NCBI GenBank assembly: GCA_045544835.1
Contig: JAZPZS010000124.1
Location: 1 to 5,176, forward strand
Reading direction: 5' to 3'
Length of the DNA: 5,176 nucleotides
From: UBA1189 sp045544835
Lineage (GTDB): Bacteria; Bacteroidota; Bacteroidia; Bacteroidales; Bacteroidaceae
Below, one piece after another: positions 1 to 5,176 of this stretch. The notes below the pieces were generated by a model. It made no database searches. It was not told the DNA's origin and worked only from the letters and a program-made list of their open reading frames with translations. The stretch's first letter is position 1. Each line of letters opens with the position of its first letter. The translations under genes and the position numbers were made by a program.

Positions 1-1544
1 CTAGCCCAAGCCTCACGCTTAGCAGCGAAAGCCTTGAAGGGTGCACCGTCGAGCTCTACAAGCGCCTTCTTGATTACGGGCTTCATCTGACCGTGACGAC
101 GCTCCATGTTCATCATCATAGTTACAGGGATACCACCTGCCAACCACTCCTCAGCAGGACGTGTGGTCTGACGGATTGAAGGCATGTAACCGGTCTTGCC
201 GGCAGCGATGAGCAATGATGCAGCATATCCGAGTGAGTAACAGTAGTCAGCATCGTAGTTTGAGGGAGCTGCGCAACGACCTTCGTAACCGAAGAAGTGG
301 TGCTGTGCAGAGAACTTACCGTTATACTTACCGGCAGCCTTCCACTCGTCGAGCTTGTTGCCTACCATCTCAGAGAGCAACTTCTCGGTCTCGATGAGCG
401 ATACCTGTACGTTGCCGTGGGGGTCGCGGTCAAGTGAGAGCTGACGTGCTACGCCTTCGGGCAGACTAGCATATACCTTGGCATTAGCCTCAGAGAGGTG
501 GTCGATGATATACTGACGTTGGTTAGCCTCTTCCACAGCAGCAAACTCAGCTGCATTGTGAGCGAGGAAGTCGTTGAGCTCGCTGATGAGCGACTTGATC
601 TCGGGGATGAACTCGATAAGACCTTCGGGGATGAGCACGATACCGTAGTTGCAGCCATTCTCAGCACGCTTTACAACTACATTGGCGATGTCAGTTACCA
701 CCTCGTCGAGTGATTGCTTCTTAGCCTCAACCTCCTCAGAGATGATACAGATGTTGGGCTGTACCTGAAGAGCTACCTCAAGCGCAATGTGAGAAGCCGA
801 GCGGCCCATCAGCTTGATGAAATGGTAGTACTTACGGGCTGAGTCGCAGTCGCGCTCAATGTTACCAACAACCTCAGCATATACCTTACATGCGGTGTCG
901 AAACCGAATGAAGTCTCAATCATCTCGTTCTTCAAGTCACCGTCGATGGTCTTGGGGCAACCGATAACCTGTACGCCAGCATTGATAGATGCATAGTACT
1001 CAGCGAGTACACAAGCGTTGGTGTTAGAGTCGTCACCACCGATGATTACAAGTGCATTGATCTCGAGCTTCTTGAGGATTTCAAGACCCTTATCAAACTG
1101 CTCCTTGGTCTCGAGCTTGGTACGCCCCGAACCGATCATATCAAAACCACCGGTGTTGCGATATTCGTCAACCACTTCGGCGGTGAGCTCGCGGTAGTTG
1201 TGCTTTACAAGACCGTCAGGGCCCATTAAGAAGCCATAAAGACGGCTAGCAGGGTTGAGCATCTTGAGGCCGTCGAACAGACCAGAGATTACATTGTGAC
1301 CACCAGGAGCCTGACCACCAGAAAGGATTACACCTACGTTCAGGGGCTTGCTCTCTACCTTATCGGCAGGAACGAACTTCAACATAGGCATACCATAGGT
1401 ATTGGGGAACAACTCCTTGATAGCCTCTTGGTCGGCTGCAGACTGTGTGAGGGCGCCCTCTTCAATCTTCACAGCACTTCTCAATACTTGGGGGAGCTTC
1501 GGCTGATATGAAGCTCTAGCCAATTGCAATGCGCTTTTCTTCAT
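1..1544 (-). CDS. pfp: Diphosphate--fructose-6-phosphate 1-phosphotransferase (PPi-PFK), 3' end cut by window edge
   Basis: This cytosolic glycolytic enzyme phosphorylates fructose 6-phosphate at C1 with pyrophosphate instead of ATP, and the reaction is reversible. Reading leftwards from the ATG at 1544-1542 gives 514 codons without a stop before the edge. Visible motifs are the phosphate-binding loop GGQAPGGHN (76-84), GSGRTK (138-143), GGDDSNTNA (169-177), PKTIDGDL (197-204), MGR (246-248), IPE (305-307) and GYEGR (419-423). D172 and K198 replace the two glycines that ATP-dependent PFKs have at these places, which is the known signature of PPi use; D201 is the expected catalytic base. From memory, long-form Bacteroidales enzymes are about 550 residues, so some 35 C-terminal residues are missing. 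The start is the first ATG in frame, follows an AT-rich leader without Shine-Dalgarno, and gives the typical N-terminus MKKSALQLAR. It is divergent from the small gene at 1804, with its own promoter candidate at 1633-1664. Confidence 0.96.
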   Translation of the reverse strand, partial: MKKSALQLARASYQPKLPQVLRSAVKIEEGALTQSAADQEAIKELFPNTYGMPMLKFVPADKVESKPLNVGVILSGGQAPGGHNVISGLFDGLKMLNPASRLYGFLMGPDGLVKHNYRELTAEVVDEYRNTGGFDMIGSGRTKLETKEQFDKGLEILKKLEINALVIIGGDDSNTNACVLAEYYASINAGVQVIGCPKTIDGDLKNEMIETSFGFDTACKVYAEVVGNIERDCDSARKYYHFIKLMGRSASHIALEVALQVQPNICIISEEVEAKKQSLDEVVTDIANVVVKRAENGCNYGIVLIPEGLIEFIPEIKSLISELNDFLAHNAAEFAAVEEANQRQYIIDHLSEANAKVYASLPEGVARQLSLDRDPHGNVQVSLIETEKLLSEMVGNKLDEWKAAGKYNGKFSAQHHFFGYEGRCAAPSNYDADYCYSLGYAASLLIAAGKTGYMPSIRQTTRPAEEWLAGGIPVTMMMNMERRHGQMKPVIKKALVELDGAPFKAFAAKREAWA

Positions 1545-1632
1545 TGTGGTAAAAATGTATATTTATAAAACTATTATCGTTTCGTTTAAAATCAAACTAT
1601 GCTATATAATTATTGTATAGTATTTGGTGACG

Positions 1633-1664
1633 CAAAATTTGCAAAAATCTGTGAGAATATCAAA
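1633..1664 (-). promoter_or_regulatory. Candidate Bacteroidetes-type promoter for pfp
   Basis: Read on the minus strand, a -33 element TTTG (1664-1661) is followed after exactly 20 nt by AAATTTTG (1640-1633). This matches the Bacteroidetes sigma-ABfr consensus TTTG-N19-21-TAnnTTTG with one mismatch, the first T of the -7 box. Transcription would start near 1625 and leave an AT-rich leader of about 80 nt before the pfp ATG, which suits a phylum that relies on unstructured AT-rich leaders rather than Shine-Dalgarno pairing. The spacing and orientation support the call. It is a pattern match only, and the surrounding AT-richness makes chance matches easier. Confidence 0.5.
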
Positions 1665-1687
1665 TTTGTTAGTTTTTTTCTCCGCTG

Positions 1688-1719
1688 TTTGGTGCATTAA
1701 ACATTATTGACTACCTTTA
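1688..1719 (+). promoter_or_regulatory. Candidate Bacteroidetes-type promoter for the small gene at 1804
   Basis: TTTG (1688-1691) is followed after 20 nt by TACCTTTA (1712-1719) and then C. This fits TTTG-N19-21-TAnnTTTG with one mismatch, the final G. It points towards the 87-aa gene, and perhaps the helicase behind it. Its -33 element lies only 24 nt from that of the opposite-facing pfp promoter candidate, so the two would sit back to back. The predicted start, near 1725, would put the hairpin at 1729-1772 almost at the 5' end of the RNA. Confidence 0.5.
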
Positions 1720-1728
1720 CCGAACAAA

Positions 1729-1772
1729 CCGACGGCATGGATTGTAACCTCTACGTTGCACTTGCCGTTTGG
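1729..1772 (+). promoter_or_regulatory. Two-tier hairpin in the leader of the small gene
   Basis: The outer stem pairs ACGGCA (1732-1737) with TGCCGT (1763-1768). It can be extended by CCG (1729-1731) against T/GG (1769-1772) with one bulged T. The inner stem pairs TGTAAC (1743-1748) with GTTGCA (1755-1760), with one G-U pair and a 6-nt loop. The internal loop is asymmetric (5 and 2 nt). The element lies between the promoter candidate and the ATG at 1804, with an A-rich unpaired stretch after it. It could be a leader stability or control element. No known riboswitch or ribosomal-protein leader was recognised, and the pairing has not been tested by comparison. Confidence 0.35.
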
Positions 1773-1803
1773 GGTATCAACTATTCTAAAATATAAAAAG
1801 ACT

Positions 1804-2067
1804 ATGGCAAACAAGAGAGACCTGAAGAAGAGCATCAACTACATCGTTGGTGACCTGTTTCAAGAGTGCTTAGTACTCAAAGTGATAAAGAAGGCAGACA
1901 GTGCCAAAGCCGACGAGGTGCTGACCGATATCCTCAACCTGCAGAATGAGTTTCTGGCTCGTGCCAATCATCCCCAGCCCGGTGCCATAAAGCCCTATTT
2001 CCGCAAGCTCTACAGCGACTTCGGTGATGCCGTAGATGCCATCATTGCCAAGATGCAGGCGATGTAA
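1804..2067 (+). CDS. Small conserved-looking protein of unknown function, 87 aa
   Basis: I do not recognise a function. The protein starts MANKRDLKKSINYIVGDL and is charged, with a lysine-rich N-terminus, no signal peptide and no membrane segment. It looks largely helical: roughly residues 5-30 and 34-54, a break at NHPQPGAIKP (55-64), then a helix to the end. One cysteine lies at residue 20. It resembles a type of short cytosolic hypothetical protein I recall from Bacteroidales genomes, but I cannot confirm a family here. The ATG at 1804 is chosen over an in-frame TTG at 1756 because it is preceded by the A-rich, Shine-Dalgarno-free stretch typical of this phylum, and because the 16 residues in between look like translated leader overlapping the hairpin. 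It is divergent from pfp and 149 nt upstream of the helicase on the same strand, so co-transcription is possible. Codon use and G+C resemble the neighbours. Confidence 0.8.
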   Translation: MANKRDLKKSINYIVGDLFQECLVLKVIKKADSAKADEVLTDILNLQNEFLARANHPQPGAIKPYFRKLYSDFGDAVDAIIAKMQAM

Positions 2068-2068
2068 T

Positions 2069-2159
2069 ATAACGGGATCTGTAGTCCTGGATTTTAACAA
2101 TAGGGTTAGCTACGTTCTTGTATTGGGAATACTTATTACGGACGTGGCATCCCTGTTAT
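2069..2159 (+). other. Self-complementary intergenic segment, possible structured RNA
   Basis: The gap between the small gene and the helicase is bracketed by complementary arms: ATAACGGGAT (2069-2078) against ATCCC-t-GTTAT (2149-2159), 10 bp with one bulged T. Inside, ACGTTC (2112-2117) pairs with GGACGT (2140-2145) with one G-U, and it encloses the perfect small hairpin GTATT-ggg-AATAC (2120-2132). No T-run follows, so it is not a standard terminator. It may be 3' UTR structure of the small gene, a processed RNA, or chance pairing. Confidence 0.25.
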
Positions 2160-2171
2160 TTATGTGATGCT

Positions 2172-2201
2172 TCTATGGGGAAGTGATAAGCTCCCCATAG
2201 G
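2172..2201 (+). promoter_or_regulatory. Perfect 9-bp hairpin just upstream of the helicase start
   Basis: CTATGGGGA (2173-2181) pairs perfectly with TCCCCATAG (2192-2200) around a 10-nt loop. A T-G wobble (2172/2201) extends it. The stem ends 16 nt before the ATG at 2217. No run of T follows on the plus strand, so an intrinsic terminator is unlikely. A structure this close to the start could limit ribosome access or protect a processed 5' end. Confidence 0.45.
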
Positions 2202-2216
2202 TAGAGACGATTGTTA

Positions 2217-4631
2217 ATGCAAACAGACTTAAGCAACGAACTCAACGAGAGCCAGCTGGCTGCTGTGATGTATAGCGAGGGTCCTTCGCTGGTGATTGCC
2301 GGTGCAGGATCGGGAAAGACGCGTGTGCTCACTTATAAGGTGGCATACCTCATGGAGCAGGGGCTCGAACCATGGCGCATACTGGCACTGACATTTACCA
2401 ATAAGGCTGCACGTGAGATGCGCGAACGTATTGGTAAGCGGGTGGGGGAGCACCGTGCACGATATTTGTGGATGGGCACCTTCCATAGCATGTTTCTGCG
2501 TATCTTGCGTGCGGAGGCCGAGTATATAGGCTTCCCGCCCAACTTCACCATCTATGACCAGACCGACTCGAAGAGCCTTATCAAGAGCATCATCAAGGAG
2601 ATGCAGCTCGACGACAAGGTGTATAAGCCCAATGTGATACAATGCCGCATTTCCAATGCCAAGAATCAGCTGATGACAGCTCAGATGTATGCAGCCGATG
2701 CCATGGCTGTGGCTGATGACCGCTCGGCCAAGGTGCCACAGACAAGGGAAATCTACCTGCGCTATCAGGAGCGATGCCGACAGGCTGGAGCGATGGACTT
2801 TGATGACATATTGCTCTATACTTATCTTCTCTTCAAGCAATATCCCGAGGTGCTGGAGCGCTATGCCGAGCAGTTTGCCTACGTGCTCGTAGATGAGTAT
2901 CAAGACACGAATTATGCGCAGCACTGCATCGTTTGGCAACTCACGCAGAAACGTCAAATGGTGTGTGTGGTAGGTGATGATGCACAGAGCATCTATTCAT
3001 TCCGTGGGGCAAACATTGATAACATTTTAGGGTTTACCCGTCAATATAGCGGTGCACGCGTGTTCAAGCTGGAGGAGAACTATCGCTCCACACAGATGAT
3101 TGTGGGGGCGGCTAACAGCCTTATCGACAAGAACCGCGAGCAGATACACAAAGAGGTATACTCACGCCAAGAGGTAGGCGAACCGTTGCGCCTGCTTGAG
3201 GCCTATTCCGATGTCGAGGAGGGCGAGATGGTGGTGCGGCGCATACTGTTGCTCAAGCATCGTGAGGACCTTGCCAATGACAGCTTTGCCATATTGTATC
3301 GCACCAACGCACAGTCGCGTGTGTTTGAGGAGGTGTTGCGCAAGAATGGTGTGCCATACCGAATCTATGGCGGCCTGTCGTTCTACCAACGCAAAGAGGT
3401 GAAGGATGTTATTGCCTACTTCCGCATGGCGGTGAATCCGCACGATGAGGAGGCCTTCAAGCGCATCATCAACTATCCGGCACGCGGCATTGGCGACACC
3501 ACGGTGGGGAAAGTGCTGTCTGCGGCTTCCGATCATGGAGTGAGCCTGTGGACGGTCATCGGTGACCCTGCAGCATACAATCTCGCAGTAAACAAGGGCA
3601 CGATAACCAAGCTGACCAATTTCTACAATCTCGTCAGCCGTTTTATCGAGAAGGTGGGTAAGGTCGATGCCTACGAACTGGGCCGTATGGTGGTGCAGGA
3701 GGCCGGCATCATGACCGACCTGATGCAAGATACTACGGTAGAGGGTCGCAGCCGCTTGGAGAATGTGCAGGAGCTGATGGATGGTATGCACGACTTTGTA
3801 CGCTCACGCCAGGAAGAGGGCGAGGAGGCTATTGGCCTGCCCGACTTCCTCAGCGATGTGGCGCTGCTCACCGATCAGGATAGCGATGATGACGACACCG
3901 ATAAGGTGACCCTCATGACCGTGCATGCAGCCAAGGGACTGGAGTTCGATACGGTATTCATCGTCGGTATGGAAGAACAGCTGTTCCCCTCCATGATGGC
4001 TTACGATAGTGCTCGACAGATGGAGGAGGAACGTCGTCTGCTCTATGTGGCTGTTACGCGTGCCGAGAAGCGCTGCTTCCTCTCCTATGCCAAGAGCCGC
4101 TTCCGCTACGGCAAGGTGGAGTATGGCATGCCTAGCCGTTTCCTCAAGGATATCGATTCGGGTTACTTGGAGCAAAAGGGCTCTGCCAATCCCTTTGCCG
4201 GGGGCACTCCCAAGCAAACCCTTTGGGGAGGGTCAGGCTCACCGAGATTTGTGAGCAGTCGTCCTGCGCAGAGCCCTCAGTTGGCTCGTGACAGTCAGGA
4301 GAGTCCGATGCCCCAATACTCTCGGGCTGTTCAAAGCCCCCAATCCCCTCAGGTGACCCGTAGTTCACAACCGTCACAGCGAAGGACTGTCATTGGAGCC
4401 CCCTTCTCTACGCCCCGCCGTTTGGTGTCTGCCAATGCCAGTGGTGGAGCTTCCCGTGTTGCCCAGTTGATGCCTGGTCAGCATATCGAGCATGAGCGCT
4501 TTGGGGTAGGTGAGGTTATCAAGGTGGAGGGAACAGGTGAGAACACCAAGGCACTCATCCGTTTCGTGAATGCTGGCGAAAAGCAACTCTTGCTCAAATT
4601 CGCCCGTTTCCGTGTGGTGGATAACTCATAG
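2217..4631 (+). CDS. uvrD: UvrD/PcrA-type ATP-dependent 3'-5' DNA helicase, 804 aa
   Basis: This is a superfamily 1A helicase that unwinds DNA 3'-5' in nucleotide-excision and mismatch repair and removes proteins from DNA. All core motifs are present in order: Q motif LNESQLAAV (9-17), Walker A GAGSGKT (29-35), Ia LTFTNKAA (58-65), GTFHS (87-91), Walker B VDEYQD (225-230), III GDDAQSIYSFRGA (253-265), IV ENYRST (287-292), V TLMTVHAAKGLEFD (565-578) and VI LLYVAVTRAEKR (608-619). An acidic run, DSDDDD (555-560), precedes motif V. Residues about 655-750 form a Ser/Pro/Gln-rich linker. Residues 753-801 (GQHIEHERFGVGEV...) match the C-terminal Tudor-like domain that binds RNA polymerase in PcrA. 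The length is slightly above the usual 720-780, mostly because of the linker. ATG 2217 is preferred to the TTG at 2211, as the Q motif then lies at its usual distance. UvrD and PcrA cannot be told apart from sequence alone. Convergent with the gene at 4816. Confidence 0.96.
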   Translation: MQTDLSNELNESQLAAVMYSEGPSLVIAGAGSGKTRVLTYKVAYLMEQGLEPWRILALTFTNKAAREMRERIGKRVGEHRARYLWMGTFHSMFLRILRAEAEYIGFPPNFTIYDQTDSKSLIKSIIKEMQLDDKVYKPNVIQCRISNAKNQLMTAQMYAADAMAVADDRSAKVPQTREIYLRYQERCRQAGAMDFDDILLYTYLLFKQYPEVLERYAEQFAYVLVDEYQDTNYAQHCIVWQLTQKRQMVCVVGDDAQSIYSFRGANIDNILGFTRQYSGARVFKLEENYRSTQMIVGAANSLIDKNREQIHKEVYSRQEVGEPLRLLEAYSDVEEGEMVVRRILLLKHREDLANDSFAILYRTNAQSRVFEEVLRKNGVPYRIYGGLSFYQRKEVKDVIAYFRMAVNPHDEEAFKRIINYPARGIGDTTVGKVLSAASDHGVSLWTVIGDPAAYNLAVNKGTITKLTNFYNLVSRFIEKVGKVDAYELGRMVVQEAGIMTDLMQDTTVEGRSRLENVQELMDGMHDFVRSRQEEGEEAIGLPDFLSDVALLTDQDSDDDDTDKVTLMTVHAAKGLEFDTVFIVGMEEQLFPSMMAYDSARQMEEERRLLYVAVTRAEKRCFLSYAKSRFRYGKVEYGMPSRFLKDIDSGYLEQKGSANPFAGGTPKQTLWGGSGSPRFVSSRPAQSPQLARDSQESPMPQYSRAVQSPQSPQVTRSSQPSQRRTVIGAPFSTPRRLVSANASGGASRVAQLMPGQHIEHERFGVGEVIKVEGTGENTKALIRFVNAGEKQLLLKFARFRVVDNS

Positions 4632-4644
4632 TCATTATAGGGAT

Positions 4645-4734
4645 CCTTGGCCTAGGACATCCTAGAACCTACGTAGGACCTCCTAGGCATCCCTAGGCTT
4701 TCCTAGAATCTCCTAGCAACCCTACCCATCCTAA
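4645..4734. repeat. Degenerate ~10-bp-periodic CCTAG(G) array
   Basis: CCTAG cores or one-base variants begin at 4651, 4661, 4672 (CGTAGG), 4682, 4692, 4702, 4712, 4721 (CCTAC) and 4730 (CCTAA), with spacings of 10, 11, 10, 10, 10, 10, 9 and 9 nt. A related CCTTGG sits at 4645. Spacers of 4-6 nt vary in sequence, so only the core and its phase are kept. CTAG occurs six times here, against about five times in the rest of the window. Because the core is self-complementary, copies can pair: GCCTAGGA (4650-4657) with TCCTAGGC (4681-4688), nested over TCCTA (4660-4664) with TAGGA (4674-4678). CCTACGTAGG (4668-4677) is itself a palindrome. The array begins just after the helicase stop. Its function is unknown; it is not a CRISPR, as units and spacers are far too short. 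Confidence 0.8.
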
Positions 4735-4757
4735 TCGCAAGCAAAGTTAATAAATAT

Positions 4758-4791
4758 GTTGCCTGGCAGCAACACTCCAGGTAACTTTTCT
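4758..4791 (+). terminator. Intrinsic terminator after the helicase gene
   Basis: GTTGCCTGG (4758-4766) pairs with CCAGGTAAC (4777-4785) over 9 bp including one G-U, with a 10-nt loop and then TTTTCT (4786-4791). It stands 126 nt past the helicase stop and 24 nt past the opposing gene's stop. Read on the minus strand, the G-U becomes an A-C mismatch and the following tract is only loosely T-rich, so it should work best for rightward transcription but may act both ways. An alternative pairing, ACACTCC (4772-4778) with GGAGTGT (4806-4812), would compete with its right arm. Confidence 0.65.
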
Positions 4792-4815
4792 ATGGTTCCG
4801 AAAACGGAGTGTATA

Positions 4816-5176
4816 TTATCTTAGGCTCTGAATATACTCTCTGCAAAGCCTCTTGTACTCTGCTTCATTTATTCTCATTGTCTCCGAGAATTCACCAAAC
4901 GTTGCGGCATGCTTCGGTATTGGGAAGCCTACTTTAATGACACATCCTTCGGTATCTATAATTTGATGTCTGCTTATCTTCACTGAGTCGCTATCAGACA
5001 CAGGGTGCAGCAACAGCCCTATCTTGGCATTCCACCTGTACATATAGGTGATGGTTTTGTAATATATGGCCGTGGCTTTTTCTTCGTTTTTATAACCTTT
5101 TTGTTTTTCCAAAGGAATATACTTCGCATCTGCTACTATGGAAAAATCTTTGGAAATGTAATCTGGGACAATCTGC
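4816..5176 (-). CDS. C-terminal part of a PD-(D/E)xK nuclease-like protein, possibly McrC-related (5' end outside window)
   Basis: The frame is open from the right edge to TAA at 4818-4816, giving the last 119 residues; no start is needed inside the window. Near its beginning it reads IVPDYI, then after a short strand VADAKYIPL, then YYKTITYMYRWNAKIGLLLHP. A PD about a dozen residues before a D-A-K on a hydrophobic strand, followed by a helix and a G-LL-P strand, is the layout of PD-(D/E)xK nuclease cores, and the order resembles McrC-type and related restriction subunits. The family assignment is inference, because most of the protein is missing. A hand count over 4861-5160 gives about 40% G+C, against roughly 55-60% in sampled helicase lines, which suggests an acquired gene. 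It is convergent with the helicase. An internal TTG at 5112 is not a likely start, because it would cut off the PD...DAK motif. McrBC-like systems restrict modified foreign DNA; a McrB-like GTPase gene would be expected further right. Confidence 0.6.
   Translation of the reverse strand, partial: QIVPDYISKDFSIVADAKYIPLEKQKGYKNEEKATAIYYKTITYMYRWNAKIGLLLHPVSDSDSVKISRHQIIDTEGCVIKVGFPIPKHAATFGEFSETMRINEAEYKRLCREYIQSLR

Noticed and set aside
498..713. Plus-strand open frames within pfp (also 215-397 and 1296-1511)
   Set aside because: All are antisense to the intact pfp frame, which carries every expected motif.
1596..1621. Inverted repeat ACTAT...ATAGT in the pfp leader
   Set aside because: Five A/T-rich base pairs in a very AT-rich stretch; expected by chance and thermodynamically weak.
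2133..2164. Possible separate helicase promoter, with TATTTATG (2157-2164) as a -7 box
   Set aside because: The box matches with one mismatch, but no TTTG lies 19-21 nt upstream; the bases there are TTAT or TATT. It is too weak to list.
2229..2957. Long open frame (242 codons) on the minus strand inside the helicase gene
   Set aside because: It lies antisense to the coding sequence for helicase motifs, its product is rich in His, Leu and Ile with no recognisable domain, and no promoter or start context supports it. It is a shadow of biased codon use on the other strand.
3162..3791. Second long minus-strand open frame (209 codons) inside the helicase gene
   Set aside because: Same reasoning: fully antisense to a strongly conserved protein, low-complexity His/Leu-rich product, no start signals.
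4645..4734. CCTAG array as a CRISPR or a classical mobile-element end
   Set aside because: Units are about 5-6 nt with 4-6 nt spacers, no cas genes or transposase are in view, and no terminal inverted or target-site repeats frame it.
4797..4808. Small hairpin TCCG-aaaa-CGGA
   Set aside because: A four-base-pair stem with no following T-run; within chance expectation, and already part of the competing inverted repeat.
4816..5112. Treating the right-hand gene as a complete 98-aa protein starting at a TTG at 5112
   Set aside because: The frame stays open to the edge, and the upstream residues carry the PD...DAK motif, so the gene is better read as 5'-truncated by the window.

Overview
The window reads as a chromosomal segment of a Bacteroidales bacterium (a Bacteroides, Prevotella or Muribaculaceae relative; genus not resolved). 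The grounds are a long-form PPi-dependent phosphofructokinase, promoter-like pairs with the Bacteroidetes TTTG / TAnnTTTG layout, no Shine-Dalgarno sequence before the starts, and a small lysine-rich protein (MANKRDLKK...) that resembles hypothetical proteins I recall from this order.

Layout. (1) Positions 1-1544, minus strand: most of pfp, running off the left edge. (2) Positions 1545-1803: a divergent intergenic region with one promoter candidate facing each way (TTTG-N20-box in both) and a two-tier hairpin in the rightward leader. (3) Positions 1804-2067, plus: an 87-aa protein of unknown function. (4) Positions 2068-2216: a gap with long-range self-complementarity and a perfect 9-bp hairpin ending 16 nt before the next start. 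(5) Positions 2217-4631, plus: a complete 804-aa UvrD/PcrA-type superfamily 1A helicase with its C-terminal Tudor-like domain. (6) Positions 4632-4815: a convergent intergenic region holding a roughly 10-bp-periodic array of CCTAG(G) units and then a good intrinsic terminator. (7) Positions 4816-5176, minus: the C-terminal 119 residues of an AT-richer gene whose PD...DAK pattern suggests a PD-(D/E)xK nuclease, perhaps McrC-like.

The genes do not form one pathway. pfp is central glycolysis and the helicase is DNA repair and transcription-coupled maintenance; both are core genes. The small gene may be co-transcribed with the helicase, but 149 nt separate them. The right-hand partial gene is clearly lower in G+C (about 40% by hand count, against roughly 55-60% in sampled helicase lines). 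It is probably the edge of an accessory, possibly defence-related, region that starts just past the CCTAG array.

No RNA gene, CRISPR array, insertion sequence or complete new system is visible. The items most worth a second look are the CCTAG array and the truncated nuclease-like gene beside it. No gene-free stretch exceeds 300 bases.
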